Positions 25,606-32,958 of a DNA stretch of 39,456 nt are shown here, piece by piece. Source of the stretch: Paludibacter sp. (GTDB lineage: Bacteria > Bacteroidota > Bacteroidia > Bacteroidales > Paludibacteraceae); the NCBI GenBank assembly GCA_029973975.1, contig JARKQF010000314.1:1-39456 (forward strand), read 5' to 3'. The position numbers were made by a program, and so were the translations under genes. Within the stretch, counting starts at the first letter, position 1, and each line of letters opens with the position of its first letter. The notes below the pieces were generated by a model that saw only the letters and a program-made list of their open reading frames with translations, searched no databases and was not told the origin of the DNA.

Positions 25606-26049
25606 TCAATGAATCTGCCTGTTTATCTCCATTTTGAACCGAAACGGATTGGAAACATAGTAGTAGCAGTTGGTTGCCCCTCCGGTTGTAACCACGATTG
25701 ATCCATACCCGAAGATACGTCCCCCGACACCCTGCATTACCTGAATGCCCTCGCATTTCGCCAATACCAGTTCCACCGTTCTACGGCTGATAATACCTGT
25801 TTTTATAATTACACGCCTGTTAGTAACGGCATAGATTGAGCCAACCTTGATAAACACACGCTGCACAAGCGAGACTAAGCCCAAGAATAGCAATGTTACC
25901 CCTAAATAGTGTGTTATCCTGATTGCATCAAAATAACACAGAAAGCCAATCCCCAAAAGGATTGCAGGTTGCAGGAAAAGAAAAATATGTATCCTTGCCT
26001 TGTATCTGATTTCCTCTCCCGGCTGTAAATATGTATTAAGAAATTTCAT
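25606..26049 (-). CDS. PH-domain membrane protein (bPH_2/YdbS-like)
   Basis: The 147-residue protein has a short start (MKFLNTYLQPGEEIRYKARIH), two adjacent transmembrane helices (about 23-65) and a C-terminal bacterial PH domain with the signature IYAVTNRRVIIKTGIISRRTVEL and GSIVVTTGGATN. The domain would face the cytoplasm. It is the last gene of the transfer operon and overlaps the M23 peptidase gene by 14 bases, so their translation is coupled. It is not part of the core tra set I know from CTnDOT. A role in envelope adaptation during mating is a guess. Confidence 0.82.
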   Translation of the reverse strand: MKFLNTYLQPGEEIRYKARIHIFLFLQPAILLGIGFLCYFDAIRITHYLGVTLLFLGLVSLVQRVFIKVGSIYAVTNRRVIIKTGIISRRTVELVLAKCEGIQVMQGVGGRIFGYGSIVVTTGGATNCYYYVSNPFRFKMEINRQIH

Positions 26050-26644
26050 ATTGTCTTTCGTTTATAATTTGTTTGTTTAATATCTCAAGCAGGCAATAAC
26101 ACCATTCTGACGGATTAAGATAGCATTTACCTTTCCTCACTTCGTAATGCAAGTGATAACCCGTTGATAACCCTGTATTGCCTACACAAGCAATTTGTTC
26201 GGCAATCCGTAGCGTATCGCCTACATTGACCATTGTTTTACTCAAATGTGCATAAAATGAACGGAAACTACCTGCGTGCTGAATTTCTATATAATACCCA
26301 TACCCCGAACAATATCCCTTACGGCTAACAACGCCGTTGCCTGTCGCATACACCGCAGTTCCTTTGGGTTTCGCTATATCAATTCCTGTATGGAATTTTC
26401 GCACCTTAGAGATAGGGTGTTTCCGCATTCCGAAGCTCGAAGAAATAACAGGTTTCTTAATCGGAAAAATCACAGGGTAGTCGGATAATTCTTGAATGGA
26501 TAATTCCAATGAATCCGCCATCTGCTGAAACTCTGTTACCGAATAAACCTTCTCTGTGAGTTTTTCTATATTGGCTGTTCGGGTCAATTGTGCGGACAAT
26601 GGTAGATGTAGCCAAACGAGAATGAGTATTATTGTATATTTCAT
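26036..26644 (-). CDS. M23-family peptidase (LytM-like), probable transfer-associated muralytic enzyme
   Basis: A 202-residue exported protein with signal peptide (YTIILILVWLHLPLSAQ). The M23 metallopeptidase domain spans about residues 60-175: SSSFGMRKHPIS, H85-TGID89 (first zinc ligands), YAH133 and H164-L-H166, so all catalytic and zinc residues are present. Such enzymes cut peptidoglycan cross-links. At the end of tra operons an enzyme of this kind would open the cell wall for assembly of the secretion channel, a place held by a lysozyme-like gene in many Bacteroides elements. It follows traQ after 51 bases and overlaps the PH-domain gene. Confidence 0.88.
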   Translation of the reverse strand: MKYTIILILVWLHLPLSAQLTRTANIEKLTEKVYSVTEFQQMADSLELSIQELSDYPVIFPIKKPVISSSFGMRKHPISKVRKFHTGIDIAKPKGTAVYATGNGVVSRKGYCSGYGYYIEIQHAGSFRSFYAHLSKTMVNVGDTLRIAEQIACVGNTGLSTGYHLHYEVRKGKCYLNPSEWCYCLLEILNKQIINERQYEIS

Positions 26645-26695
26645 AATCTGTCTGTAAATACAGTAAGCGTCCGAATTACTCCGGACGCTTGCTAA

Positions 26696-27145
26696 TTACT
26701 CATCTTCTTCTGTTCCGCTACTATCCCCGTTGTCATTCTGCCAACTGAAATTCTTTTGTACGACTTGCCCGAAGCTATCTTCGATATATACGTCGATTAC
26801 CTGTTGATCGGTACAATGCGAAGTGTAATAAAGCCTAAAAGTAGTTCTATCCAATGGGTATAGGTCATTCGGAAGGAATACCGTACCATCGTCCATTTTC
26901 AGCTCGCCAACCCCGTCTGTTTGGAAATAACGGATAAAGAATTGAGTCTGTTTGTATTCGCCCTCTTTTACCAACTGGCATCGAATTTCTGCCACCTCTC
27001 CCTGAACGATTTTTTTCTGCACCGGCATACAAACCAAATCATATGTGTAAGCCTGATGAATATCCAAGTCGTCACTACAGGCACAGACTACTGCCGCAAG
27101 CAGTAGCGTGTATAAAATATAGGCTGCTGTTTTTTTCATTGTCAT
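26696..27145 (-). CDS. traQ: conjugative transfer protein TraQ (DUF3872), lipoprotein
   Basis: A 149-residue lipoprotein of the DUF3872 family. Its signal is followed by VVCACSDD with the lipidated Cys at residue 23. The domain begins YDLVCMPVQKKIVQGEVAEIRCQLVKEG and has FFIRYFQTDGVGEL and DLYPLDRTTFRLYYTSHCTDQQ. The acidic tail (NDNGDSSGTEEDE) is not structured. In CTnDOT-type operons TraQ follows TraP; here traP (primase) is missing and traQ is 7 bases after traO. Likely in the outer-membrane part of the mating apparatus. ATG at 27139 is an equal alternative start. Confidence 0.85.
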   Translation of the reverse strand: MTMKKTAAYILYTLLLAAVVCACSDDLDIHQAYTYDLVCMPVQKKIVQGEVAEIRCQLVKEGEYKQTQFFIRYFQTDGVGELKMDDGTVFLPNDLYPLDRTTFRLYYTSHCTDQQVIDVYIEDSFGQVVQKNFSWQNDNGDSSGTEEDE

Positions 27146-27152
27146 TTCGTTT

Positions 27153-27737
27153 TTATTTGATGATAAATTTTAGTCCCGCTCCGAACTGGGTATGGAAATG
27201 CCCTGTCGATGTCCCCCACAATATCCGCTCACGGGCAGTCAGGAGAAACACAACACGGTCGGACAAATAAGTTTCCATTTCCAACGTAATCGCACTGCCG
27301 TAGATAAAGCTGTCTTTGTCCCGAAGCGTAGAACCGTCAAAGAGTGTCTTCTCTCCCCAGTTGCTTGTTTCGTATCCAGCGAGAGCAGATCCGCCCAATG
27401 AGAAAAGAACTACTTTATTATGGTCGGAAAGGAATTTCAGGTAATAGCCGCCCTCTGCCGTAAATTGGCTCACGGGTATCCTGTCGGTTTTGTATGGGTA
27501 GTATTTATTCAAGAACTCCGCACCGAATACCCATTTGTTTGCGTGTTTGGTATAGGTTGCCATCGACATTCCGAAGTAGTAGCCCAGCTCATTCTTTTTG
27601 GACGAAGAATGAAAACCGTCCACCATTCCGCCTGTTACCTGTATGCCCTGCATACCGGGTAAGCAACGCTGTGCGTGTGCTTGGTCTATAAAGACCAGGC
27701 ACAACGCAAACGTTAAGATTATAGATAATCGCTTCAT
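27153..27737 (-). CDS. traO: conjugative transfer protein TraO
   Basis: The 194-residue exported protein has a signal peptide (RLSIILTFALCLVFIDQAHAQ) and a beta-rich body. Its pattern, CLPGMQGIQVTGGMVDG then GYYFGMSMATYTKHANKWVFGAEFLNKYYPY and a C-terminus TGHFHTQFGAGLKFIIK, reads as a small outer-membrane barrel; the last residue is Lys, not the usual aromatic. TraO is required in the CTnDOT mating system and I place it in the outer membrane. It follows traN by 2 bases. Confidence 0.9.
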   Translation of the reverse strand: MKRLSIILTFALCLVFIDQAHAQRCLPGMQGIQVTGGMVDGFHSSSKKNELGYYFGMSMATYTKHANKWVFGAEFLNKYYPYKTDRIPVSQFTAEGGYYLKFLSDHNKVVLFSLGGSALAGYETSNWGEKTLFDGSTLRDKDSFIYGSAITLEMETYLSDRVVFLLTARERILWGTSTGHFHTQFGAGLKFIIK

Positions 27738-27739
27738 GG

Positions 27740-28699
27740 TTATTTCAGTTTTAATTCGTTGATTACTTTGGCACGAACAAGGTCGGCGTTCTCAACCGTG
27801 AACGATTGGTGTCGGCCACCCTCTTTTTCGTTCAGTTCGATAATGAGGTGCTTATCGTCAGGTATGGTAAACTTGGGTAGTGTAAACACAACCCGTTCCG
27901 TTCTTTTACCGCCTATCAAGGTCAGGTTGTTATGCGCTCGAAGCGGTACGATTACCTGTTCCTGAATGGCTGTCCGCTTCGCCACTTTCTTATCTACTAT
28001 TTTGAAAGTGATATAATCCACGTCAAACGGCACATTGGAAGAATTTTTTAGTTGAATATGGAAATAAAGTAATCCGTTATGCGTATAAATACCTTTGAGC
28101 GTGTATTGGATTCCAAAACGTTTGCTACCGATATGCTTTATACCCCTGTCATTGTTCTTGTATATGGATTTCATAATCAGTTTGACCAACAATGGCGACT
28201 CGCTCCCCAATTCTCTCATATAAATCTCCATTGCGTTATTCGGGCGGTTTACCGCTTCTCCATCGTGGATAAAGTCGGTCATTTCGACAGATAGCTTCAC
28301 AGGCTCATCGGCATATTTCACATTAAAAGTATAGTAACTACCGTCTTCTGTAATGACTGCCAGATTGCTTTCACGAGAGAAATCACGCAAAGCGGCTTTC
28401 ACACGGAGTACATTTTCAGCTCCGTCCGCTTTGGCGGCCAACAAGTCGGCAGAACCTAAATCGACGTAGCGGATTGCTGAAGGGAAAATAATATGTACTG
28501 TTTTCGAGAATGTTACTTCCAACGCATACGGCGGTATCATTCTATTAAAGGTCAGCGGTCTTGTCAGACCGTCATAGTAATCTCCTTTCGTGGGAGCGTT
28601 CAGGCGTTCTACTTCCTGTTTGTTTTCCTGCACTGTTTCCTGTGCGTTGGCTGTGAAAATGCACCCTATAAAAGCGAGTGCGATAAGAAACTGTTTCAT
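27740..28699 (-). CDS. traN: conjugative transfer protein TraN (DUF4138, VirB9-like)
   Basis: A 319-residue periplasmic/outer-membrane protein with signal peptide (QFLIALAFIGCIFTANAQ). The N-terminal domain (YALEVTFSKTVHIIFPSAIRYVDLGS) and the C-terminal beta domain (FGIQYTLKGIYTHNGLLYFHIQLKNSSN, FDVDYITFKIVDKK) are typical of Bacteroides TraN, considered the VirB9 counterpart in the outer-membrane core complex. It precedes traO and follows traM after a 61-base gap that holds a repeated motif shared with the traD-traE gap, which may give it separate expression. Confidence 0.92.
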   Translation of the reverse strand: MKQFLIALAFIGCIFTANAQETVQENKQEVERLNAPTKGDYYDGLTRPLTFNRMIPPYALEVTFSKTVHIIFPSAIRYVDLGSADLLAAKADGAENVLRVKAALRDFSRESNLAVITEDGSYYTFNVKYADEPVKLSVEMTDFIHDGEAVNRPNNAMEIYMRELGSESPLLVKLIMKSIYKNNDRGIKHIGSKRFGIQYTLKGIYTHNGLLYFHIQLKNSSNVPFDVDYITFKIVDKKVAKRTAIQEQVIVPLRAHNNLTLIGGKRTERVVFTLPKFTIPDDKHLIIELNEKEGGRHQSFTVENADLVRAKVINELKLK

Positions 28700-28734
28700 G
28701 CGAAATTTGTTTTTAATTGTTAATTACTAAATTG

Positions 28735-28755
28735 TTACTTTGGATTTTTTAGTGG
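28735..28755 (-). repeat. 21-base motif in the traM-traN gap, copy 1
   Basis: The plus strand contains TTTGGATTTTTTAGTGG preceded by TTAC; 20 of 21 bases match a copy at 36170-36190 before traE. Both copies lie in transcribed gaps and have the same orientation relative to the next gene. A shorter copy on the opposite strand precedes the mob start at 39420-39433. Confidence 0.65.
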
Positions 28756-28760
28756 TTGTT

Positions 28761-30083
28761 TTATGCTTTTGGGAGCAGCAATACTTTGTAGTTTGCTTTC
28801 AGCGTAACTTTTACCTCACGCATCTTTTTACTTATGTATTGCGAAGCACCCTGTATGGCACTTCGTCCCAAATCGGCGGCAAGCTGTGAGCCTGCATCGT
28901 CCGTTATCGTTATGGAAGAACCCATTTGCGTACCCATATTGGCGGCAATTTCCTTGACCGCATTCAGTTCTGCCGAGTTCGGAACGAAAATCCCCTGCAT
29001 ACCATCCATATCATAGACTGCCATTTCAACAGGTATCACGTTGTCGGCATACTGTATAGAGGTAATGGTTATCAAAAGGCGTTCTCCGCCAATCTTTGCA
29101 CTACCCGTCAGGACGGTATTTGCAGGTATCAATATGTTTCCGGCTCTCATCGGCTCTAATAATCGCAGTTGCAATTCTTTCCCGTCCGACAGGGTTACGG
29201 TTTGGTAAACACAGGCACGGATAGCATTTTTTTCCATTACCGCTTCGTTTCCGGCAGCCGTGATAAATCCCATGTTTCGGGGCTTGCTGTATTGCTCCAT
29301 AAAGTCATCATTACTCATAGGAGTCGCCAACAGCGAAACTACATTGTGGTGTACCTGTGAAACAGGCTTCGGAATAACCTTTTCCGTCATACTGTTACTT
29401 GCCGTTTGCACCTGTTGTCCATCTGTTATCTGTCCGTTAGGCGAATATTTGGCGGCAATCTGGTACGATTTTTCAATCAGTTCCAGTTGCTTATCCTCCG
29501 CACTTTTAGCGGCTTCGGCTTCCGACAGCTTGCGTTCCAGTTCTTCAACACGCAATGCCATTTCAGTCTGCGCCTGTTCATTCACATTCGTTTCAGGCTG
29601 TTCGTACCAACTGTTTAACTGGCGGTTTACATCCTGATAGGCATGAGCGGAAGATTGGATTGCATTTCGTGGAGATTGTGCATTACCCGGAGTTTCTTCA
29701 TAATCCGGAGTTATGTTTACCTGATTACTGTTTTCTTCTTCCGAGAGCATAAAGGCGAAGTCTTGCAGGCTGCGCCGCTTTTCTTCCTGCTTGTTGCGTA
29801 TGGCTTCCTGTTCGTAAGCCGTCCGCTTATCCCCTACGATTGCTTCGTCTTTGGGTACGGGAAGTTCCGAATTAAACCCGTCGGGTTGGCTTTCATCCTT
29901 ATCGCCGGAGGGTGCGAAAATAATCCACATAACCCCAGCGAATATGAGAAAGAACAACGGATAGACGAGCATCTTTTTCCGTTTCTGTATCTCCTGCGGA
30001 GTAAGCTCTTTTTTCGGCTTATCCGCTTTCTTGGTTTCGGCAACGTTCTGTTTGTTTTCGCCGCCTTCATTTTCACTACTCAT
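28761..30083 (-). CDS. traM: conjugative transfer protein TraM (VirB10-like)
   Basis: A 440-residue protein with cytoplasmic Lys-rich start, one transmembrane helix (about 35-53, LVYPLFFLIFAGVMWIIFA), a Pro/Gln/Asn-rich periplasmic linker with a coiled-coil stretch (VEELERKLSEAEAAKSAEDK) and a C-terminal VirB10-like beta domain (ACVYQTVTLSDGKELQLRLLEP, AGNILIPANTVLTGSAKIGG). VirB10 proteins bridge inner and outer membranes in type IV secretion. The start overlaps the traL stop by 8 bases, a sign of translational coupling. Confidence 0.93.
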   Translation of the reverse strand: MSSENEGGENKQNVAETKKADKPKKELTPQEIQKRKKMLVYPLFFLIFAGVMWIIFAPSGDKDESQPDGFNSELPVPKDEAIVGDKRTAYEQEAIRNKQEEKRRSLQDFAFMLSEEENSNQVNITPDYEETPGNAQSPRNAIQSSAHAYQDVNRQLNSWYEQPETNVNEQAQTEMALRVEELERKLSEAEAAKSAEDKQLELIEKSYQIAAKYSPNGQITDGQQVQTASNSMTEKVIPKPVSQVHHNVVSLLATPMSNDDFMEQYSKPRNMGFITAAGNEAVMEKNAIRACVYQTVTLSDGKELQLRLLEPMRAGNILIPANTVLTGSAKIGGERLLITITSIQYADNVIPVEMAVYDMDGMQGIFVPNSAELNAVKEIAANMGTQMGSSITITDDAGSQLAADLGRSAIQGASQYISKKMREVKVTLKANYKVLLLPKA

Positions 30084-30351
30084 AATTAAAATCGTTTTTA
30101 TGGTTTATACTATCTGCTTTCTGCTGATATTCCAGTTCCACCCCCTTGATATGCTCTATCTGCATCTGCTGACCACTTTTCTTTCCCATGTTATATATGG
30201 AAGAAACCGTCATGTAGATTGAGCCGAAACTGAACACGAAAAGCATGATTAGGATTATGGTAATCCGTCCGTCAGGCGTAACACGCCCCAACAACGACCG
30301 CAGACCGTCTTCCATCCAGTCCCTTACAGCTATTAGTTTTTTCTTAATCAT
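30076..30351 (-). CDS. traL: conjugative transfer protein TraL (DUF3989)
   Basis: A 91-residue inner-membrane protein with one transmembrane helix (ITIILIMLFVFSFGSIYMTV, about 29-48) between a basic N-terminus (MIKKKLIAVRDWMEDGLRSLLG) and a charged periplasmic tail (GKKSGQQMQIEHIKGVELEYQQ). The pattern is that of DUF3989/TraL. It sits between traK and traM with a 4-base gap and an 8-base overlap. Probably a small structural part of the inner-membrane complex. Confidence 0.88.
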   Translation of the reverse strand: MIKKKLIAVRDWMEDGLRSLLGRVTPDGRITIILIMLFVFSFGSIYMTVSSIYNMGKKSGQQMQIEHIKGVELEYQQKADSINHKNDFNYE

Positions 30352-30355
30352 AACT

Positions 30356-30979
30356 TTACCTTTCTAATGTTCGTAAATCCCTGTTTTCGAGAATTTCAAA
30401 GCGTTCCATCGTGAACCCGTGAGGGTTGTTGTCGCTCCTGACAGAGTTTATCAGGTTGCAACGTGTTACAAGACTTCGCTCCGTAACGTTGCTTGCCCTG
30501 ATAATCATTTGCTTTGCGTATGTCATCACATGATAGGGATACACATCGAAATTGCACGCCACAGAATCAATCTGAATAATCTGATTGATATTGCCCGATA
30601 CAATGCGGTTGTAGTAACCCTTTTCCTGCATATCCTGATAATAGCGGAAAGCACTCTTATCCACGAGAAAAAGTGCCCTGTTGATATTTGATTCAATGGC
30701 ACTCTTATCAGGGGACAATGTGAAGAACAGTTCGTGAAACCGCTTGATATGTTCTTTAGCTTCCACAGGACGGTTTTGTGATAAATCCTGCGAGAGCGCT
30801 AACATAAGCGATTTCCCTTCATCCAATACATAGATTTTCTGCCGTTGCGCTTCGGCGAAGGTGTATGAGTTCCAGAGGGCATAACCCGTAATTCCGGCAC
30901 ACAGCACGACAAACACAATGGCGATAATCCGTATCTGCTTGAAACTTGTTTCAATGTTTTTTAATGATTTAAATTCCAT
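30356..30979 (-). CDS. traK: conjugative transfer protein TraK (VirB8-like)
   Basis: The 207-residue protein begins MEFKSLKNIETSFKQIR, followed by one transmembrane helix (about 18-36, IIAIVFVVLCAGITGYALW) and a periplasmic domain (KHIKRFHELFFTLSPDKSAIESNINRALFLVD, then GYYNRIVSGNINQIIQIDSV). Topology and position match VirB8-like scaffolds, which link the inner-membrane channel to the outer core. The end MERFEILENRDLRTLER is typical for Bacteroides TraK. It starts 21 bases after traJ. Confidence 0.92.
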   Translation of the reverse strand: MEFKSLKNIETSFKQIRIIAIVFVVLCAGITGYALWNSYTFAEAQRQKIYVLDEGKSLMLALSQDLSQNRPVEAKEHIKRFHELFFTLSPDKSAIESNINRALFLVDKSAFRYYQDMQEKGYYNRIVSGNINQIIQIDSVACNFDVYPYHVMTYAKQMIIRASNVTERSLVTRCNLINSVRSDNNPHGFTMERFEILENRDLRTLER

Positions 30980-31000
30980 GTTTTGTTATTGATTTATATG

Positions 31001-31984
31001 TTACTTACCGATTAGGCGACCGCCTACGTTTCCTGCAACGGAGCCTGCAACACCTCCGGCGATACCGCCTGCCTTGCCTGCCGTTTTATTAACCGCACTT
31101 CCGTATGCACCTGCTCCGCCACTCTGAATAATCCAACCGGAGACTGTCGGGATAGTGAAGTATCCGATAATTCCGATTATCAGGAACACGATATACACGC
31201 CGTTCGAGCCGTCGGGAATATAGGTCGGATCTTGCAGCAGGGCAATGTCCTGTTTGAGCATCAACTCCTGTATTTTGGATAATACGGCGGAAAAAATATC
31301 GGAAACGGGCAGCCAGAGATAGATACTAATGTATCGCGTAAGCCATTGTGTCATCGTTGCCTGAAACCCGTCATAGACGGAAAAGGCAAACGCTATCGGC
31401 CCCAATATGGCTAACACGACAAGGAAGAATGTCCGAAGCGTGTCAATGGTCAGGGCGGCAGCGTTGAACAGGAGTTCAAAGAAATCCCTTACCACTTCCC
31501 TGAACCATGCTTTGATATCATACCAAAGCCGTTCCGTCCACATGGACATAATTTCGGGTGTGTCCCATATACCGAGTTCTTCCATTTCCTTATCCCATTC
31601 CTCACTATTGACAAGCCACGCTTTGCCCTCACGCACCCGTGCTTCATATTCCAAATTGTCTTTTTCAGTCTGTAACGACTGCACATTGACAATTTGATTT
31701 TCCATAATGGTATGCGCTCCCTTGACAACTGGGCTTAATACGGCATTGATAGTTCCCAACACTATTGTCGGAAAGAACATTATACACAGCCCAATCGCAA
31801 AGGGACGGAGCAATGGAAATACGTCGATAGGCTCGGCACGGGAGAGTGCTTGCCAAACCCTGTATGCAACGTAGAACAATGCTCCCAGTCCCGCCAGCCC
31901 CTTTGCAACGCCTATCATATTGCTGCAAAGAGGCATCATATCTTGATACAGATTCGCTAAAATCTGGTGTAGGTTATCAAACAT
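31001..31984 (-). CDS. traJ: conjugative transfer protein TraJ (VirB6-like)
   Basis: A 327-residue polytopic inner-membrane protein with several hydrophobic helices, for example GVAKGLAGLGALFYVAYRVW, FAIGLCIMFFPTIVLGTINAV, LRTFFLVVLAILGPIAFAFSV and GVYIVFLIIGIIGYFTIPTV. A Gly/Ala-rich C-terminus (TAGKAGGIAGGVAGSVAGNV) follows. It is the VirB6 counterpart forming part of the inner-membrane channel. It follows traI after 18 bases. Confidence 0.92.
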   Translation of the reverse strand: MFDNLHQILANLYQDMMPLCSNMIGVAKGLAGLGALFYVAYRVWQALSRAEPIDVFPLLRPFAIGLCIMFFPTIVLGTINAVLSPVVKGAHTIMENQIVNVQSLQTEKDNLEYEARVREGKAWLVNSEEWDKEMEELGIWDTPEIMSMWTERLWYDIKAWFREVVRDFFELLFNAAALTIDTLRTFFLVVLAILGPIAFAFSVYDGFQATMTQWLTRYISIYLWLPVSDIFSAVLSKIQELMLKQDIALLQDPTYIPDGSNGVYIVFLIIGIIGYFTIPTVSGWIIQSGGAGAYGSAVNKTAGKAGGIAGGVAGSVAGNVGGRLIGK

Positions 31985-32002
31985 AACTGATTACTTTTTT
32001 GA

Positions 32003-32623
32003 TTACCAATATCTTTCGGACGGAGTACCGTACAAGGATAAAACACGTTCTGTATCGCCCTTTTCTTTGGCGCGGATATAGGAAACCGATATACTTTTCT
32101 GTGTATAATACTTCGTCAGGTTGCGGTATCTCAACATTTTATTATACACATCGTCTATCACTTCCATACGTTCTTTATCGGACAAGGACAATCCGTTGCT
32201 TCCGGTAACTATGTTTTTCAAATCCGTTACCAATGCACCGCCTTCTTCGAGTAGCCGGGCATAGCCTGTCGAGATAGCCGCCAGTTCATTGGCTGTAAAA
32301 TTCGGATCGGCAAGCATTTTGTTGAATCCGGTAACATATATGTCCGTGATTTCACTTACCATTTCAATGGTCTTCTGAACTTTGCGGGCATCTTTAATCA
32401 GGTTGTGGACTGATTTAAGCGCATCGTAAAATTCCTTACCCTGCTTGTAAATCTTGATACTCTCCTGTACATTGCTTATCATATTGGTAGCGGTGCTTGT
32501 ACCCTGAACCGCACTGATAACATTCTGTACAAGATTGGTGGGATCGGTAACGACCCACTGTGCTTTTGCCTGAAATGAGAACAGCGACAAAGCCACCGTC
32601 AGGCATAGAATTATTCGTTTCAT
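32003..32623 (-). CDS. traI: conjugative transfer protein TraI (DUF4141, VirB5-like)
   Basis: The 206-residue exported protein has signal peptide MKRIILCLTVALSLFSFQAKAQ and a mature start WVVTDPTNLVQNVISAVQGT, then mostly helical sequence (MISNVQESIKIYKQGKEFYD, VQKTIEMVSEITDIYVTGFN) ending YGTPSERYW. This matches DUF4141 proteins annotated TraI in Bacteroides elements; the helical, exported character suits a VirB5-like minor pilus part. This TraI is unrelated to the F-plasmid relaxase of the same name. Confidence 0.9.
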   Translation of the reverse strand: MKRIILCLTVALSLFSFQAKAQWVVTDPTNLVQNVISAVQGTSTATNMISNVQESIKIYKQGKEFYDALKSVHNLIKDARKVQKTIEMVSEITDIYVTGFNKMLADPNFTANELAAISTGYARLLEEGGALVTDLKNIVTGSNGLSLSDKERMEVIDDVYNKMLRYRNLTKYYTQKSISVSYIRAKEKGDTERVLSLYGTPSERYW

Positions 32624-32650
32624 ACTCTTTAATTTTAATTTGTTATTGAT

Positions 32651-32953
32651 TTAATCGTACATTCTTTGGTATTCGCCTTCGCCTGTAACGAGAAGCATAT
32701 CCCGCTCGTCATCGTAGGCAATCTTTATCATACCATAGAAATAGAAAAAGGTAATCCCCCAGCCTTGCTGTAAAGGGACGGTAAACGCCGTATCGTGTTT
32801 GTAAATAAACTGCAACCGGAACCGACTACCGTCATGGAATATCTTTATGCCGGGGGAACCGCAAAGGCTGACCCATGTCCCGCAGATATTGCGAAGCGGA
32901 AAAAAGGTATATACTTGCAGTGCCGGATTCGGCTTACTCTTTTTTCTTTTCAT
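32651..32953 (-). CDS. traH: conjugative transfer protein TraH (DUF3876)
   Basis: A 100-residue basic protein, PLRNICGTWVSLCGSPGIKIFHDGSRFRLQFIY and GWGITFFYFYGMIKIAYDDERDMLLV, fitting DUF3876. It looks like a single small beta domain (lipocalin-like or barrel strands) without signal peptide. It sits 5 bases after traG and 27 bases before traI, the standard place of traH. Role unknown. Confidence 0.85.
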   Translation of the reverse strand: MKRKKSKPNPALQVYTFFPLRNICGTWVSLCGSPGIKIFHDGSRFRLQFIYKHDTAFTVPLQQGWGITFFYFYGMIKIAYDDERDMLLVTGEGEYQRMYD

Positions 32954-32958
32954 GGCGG

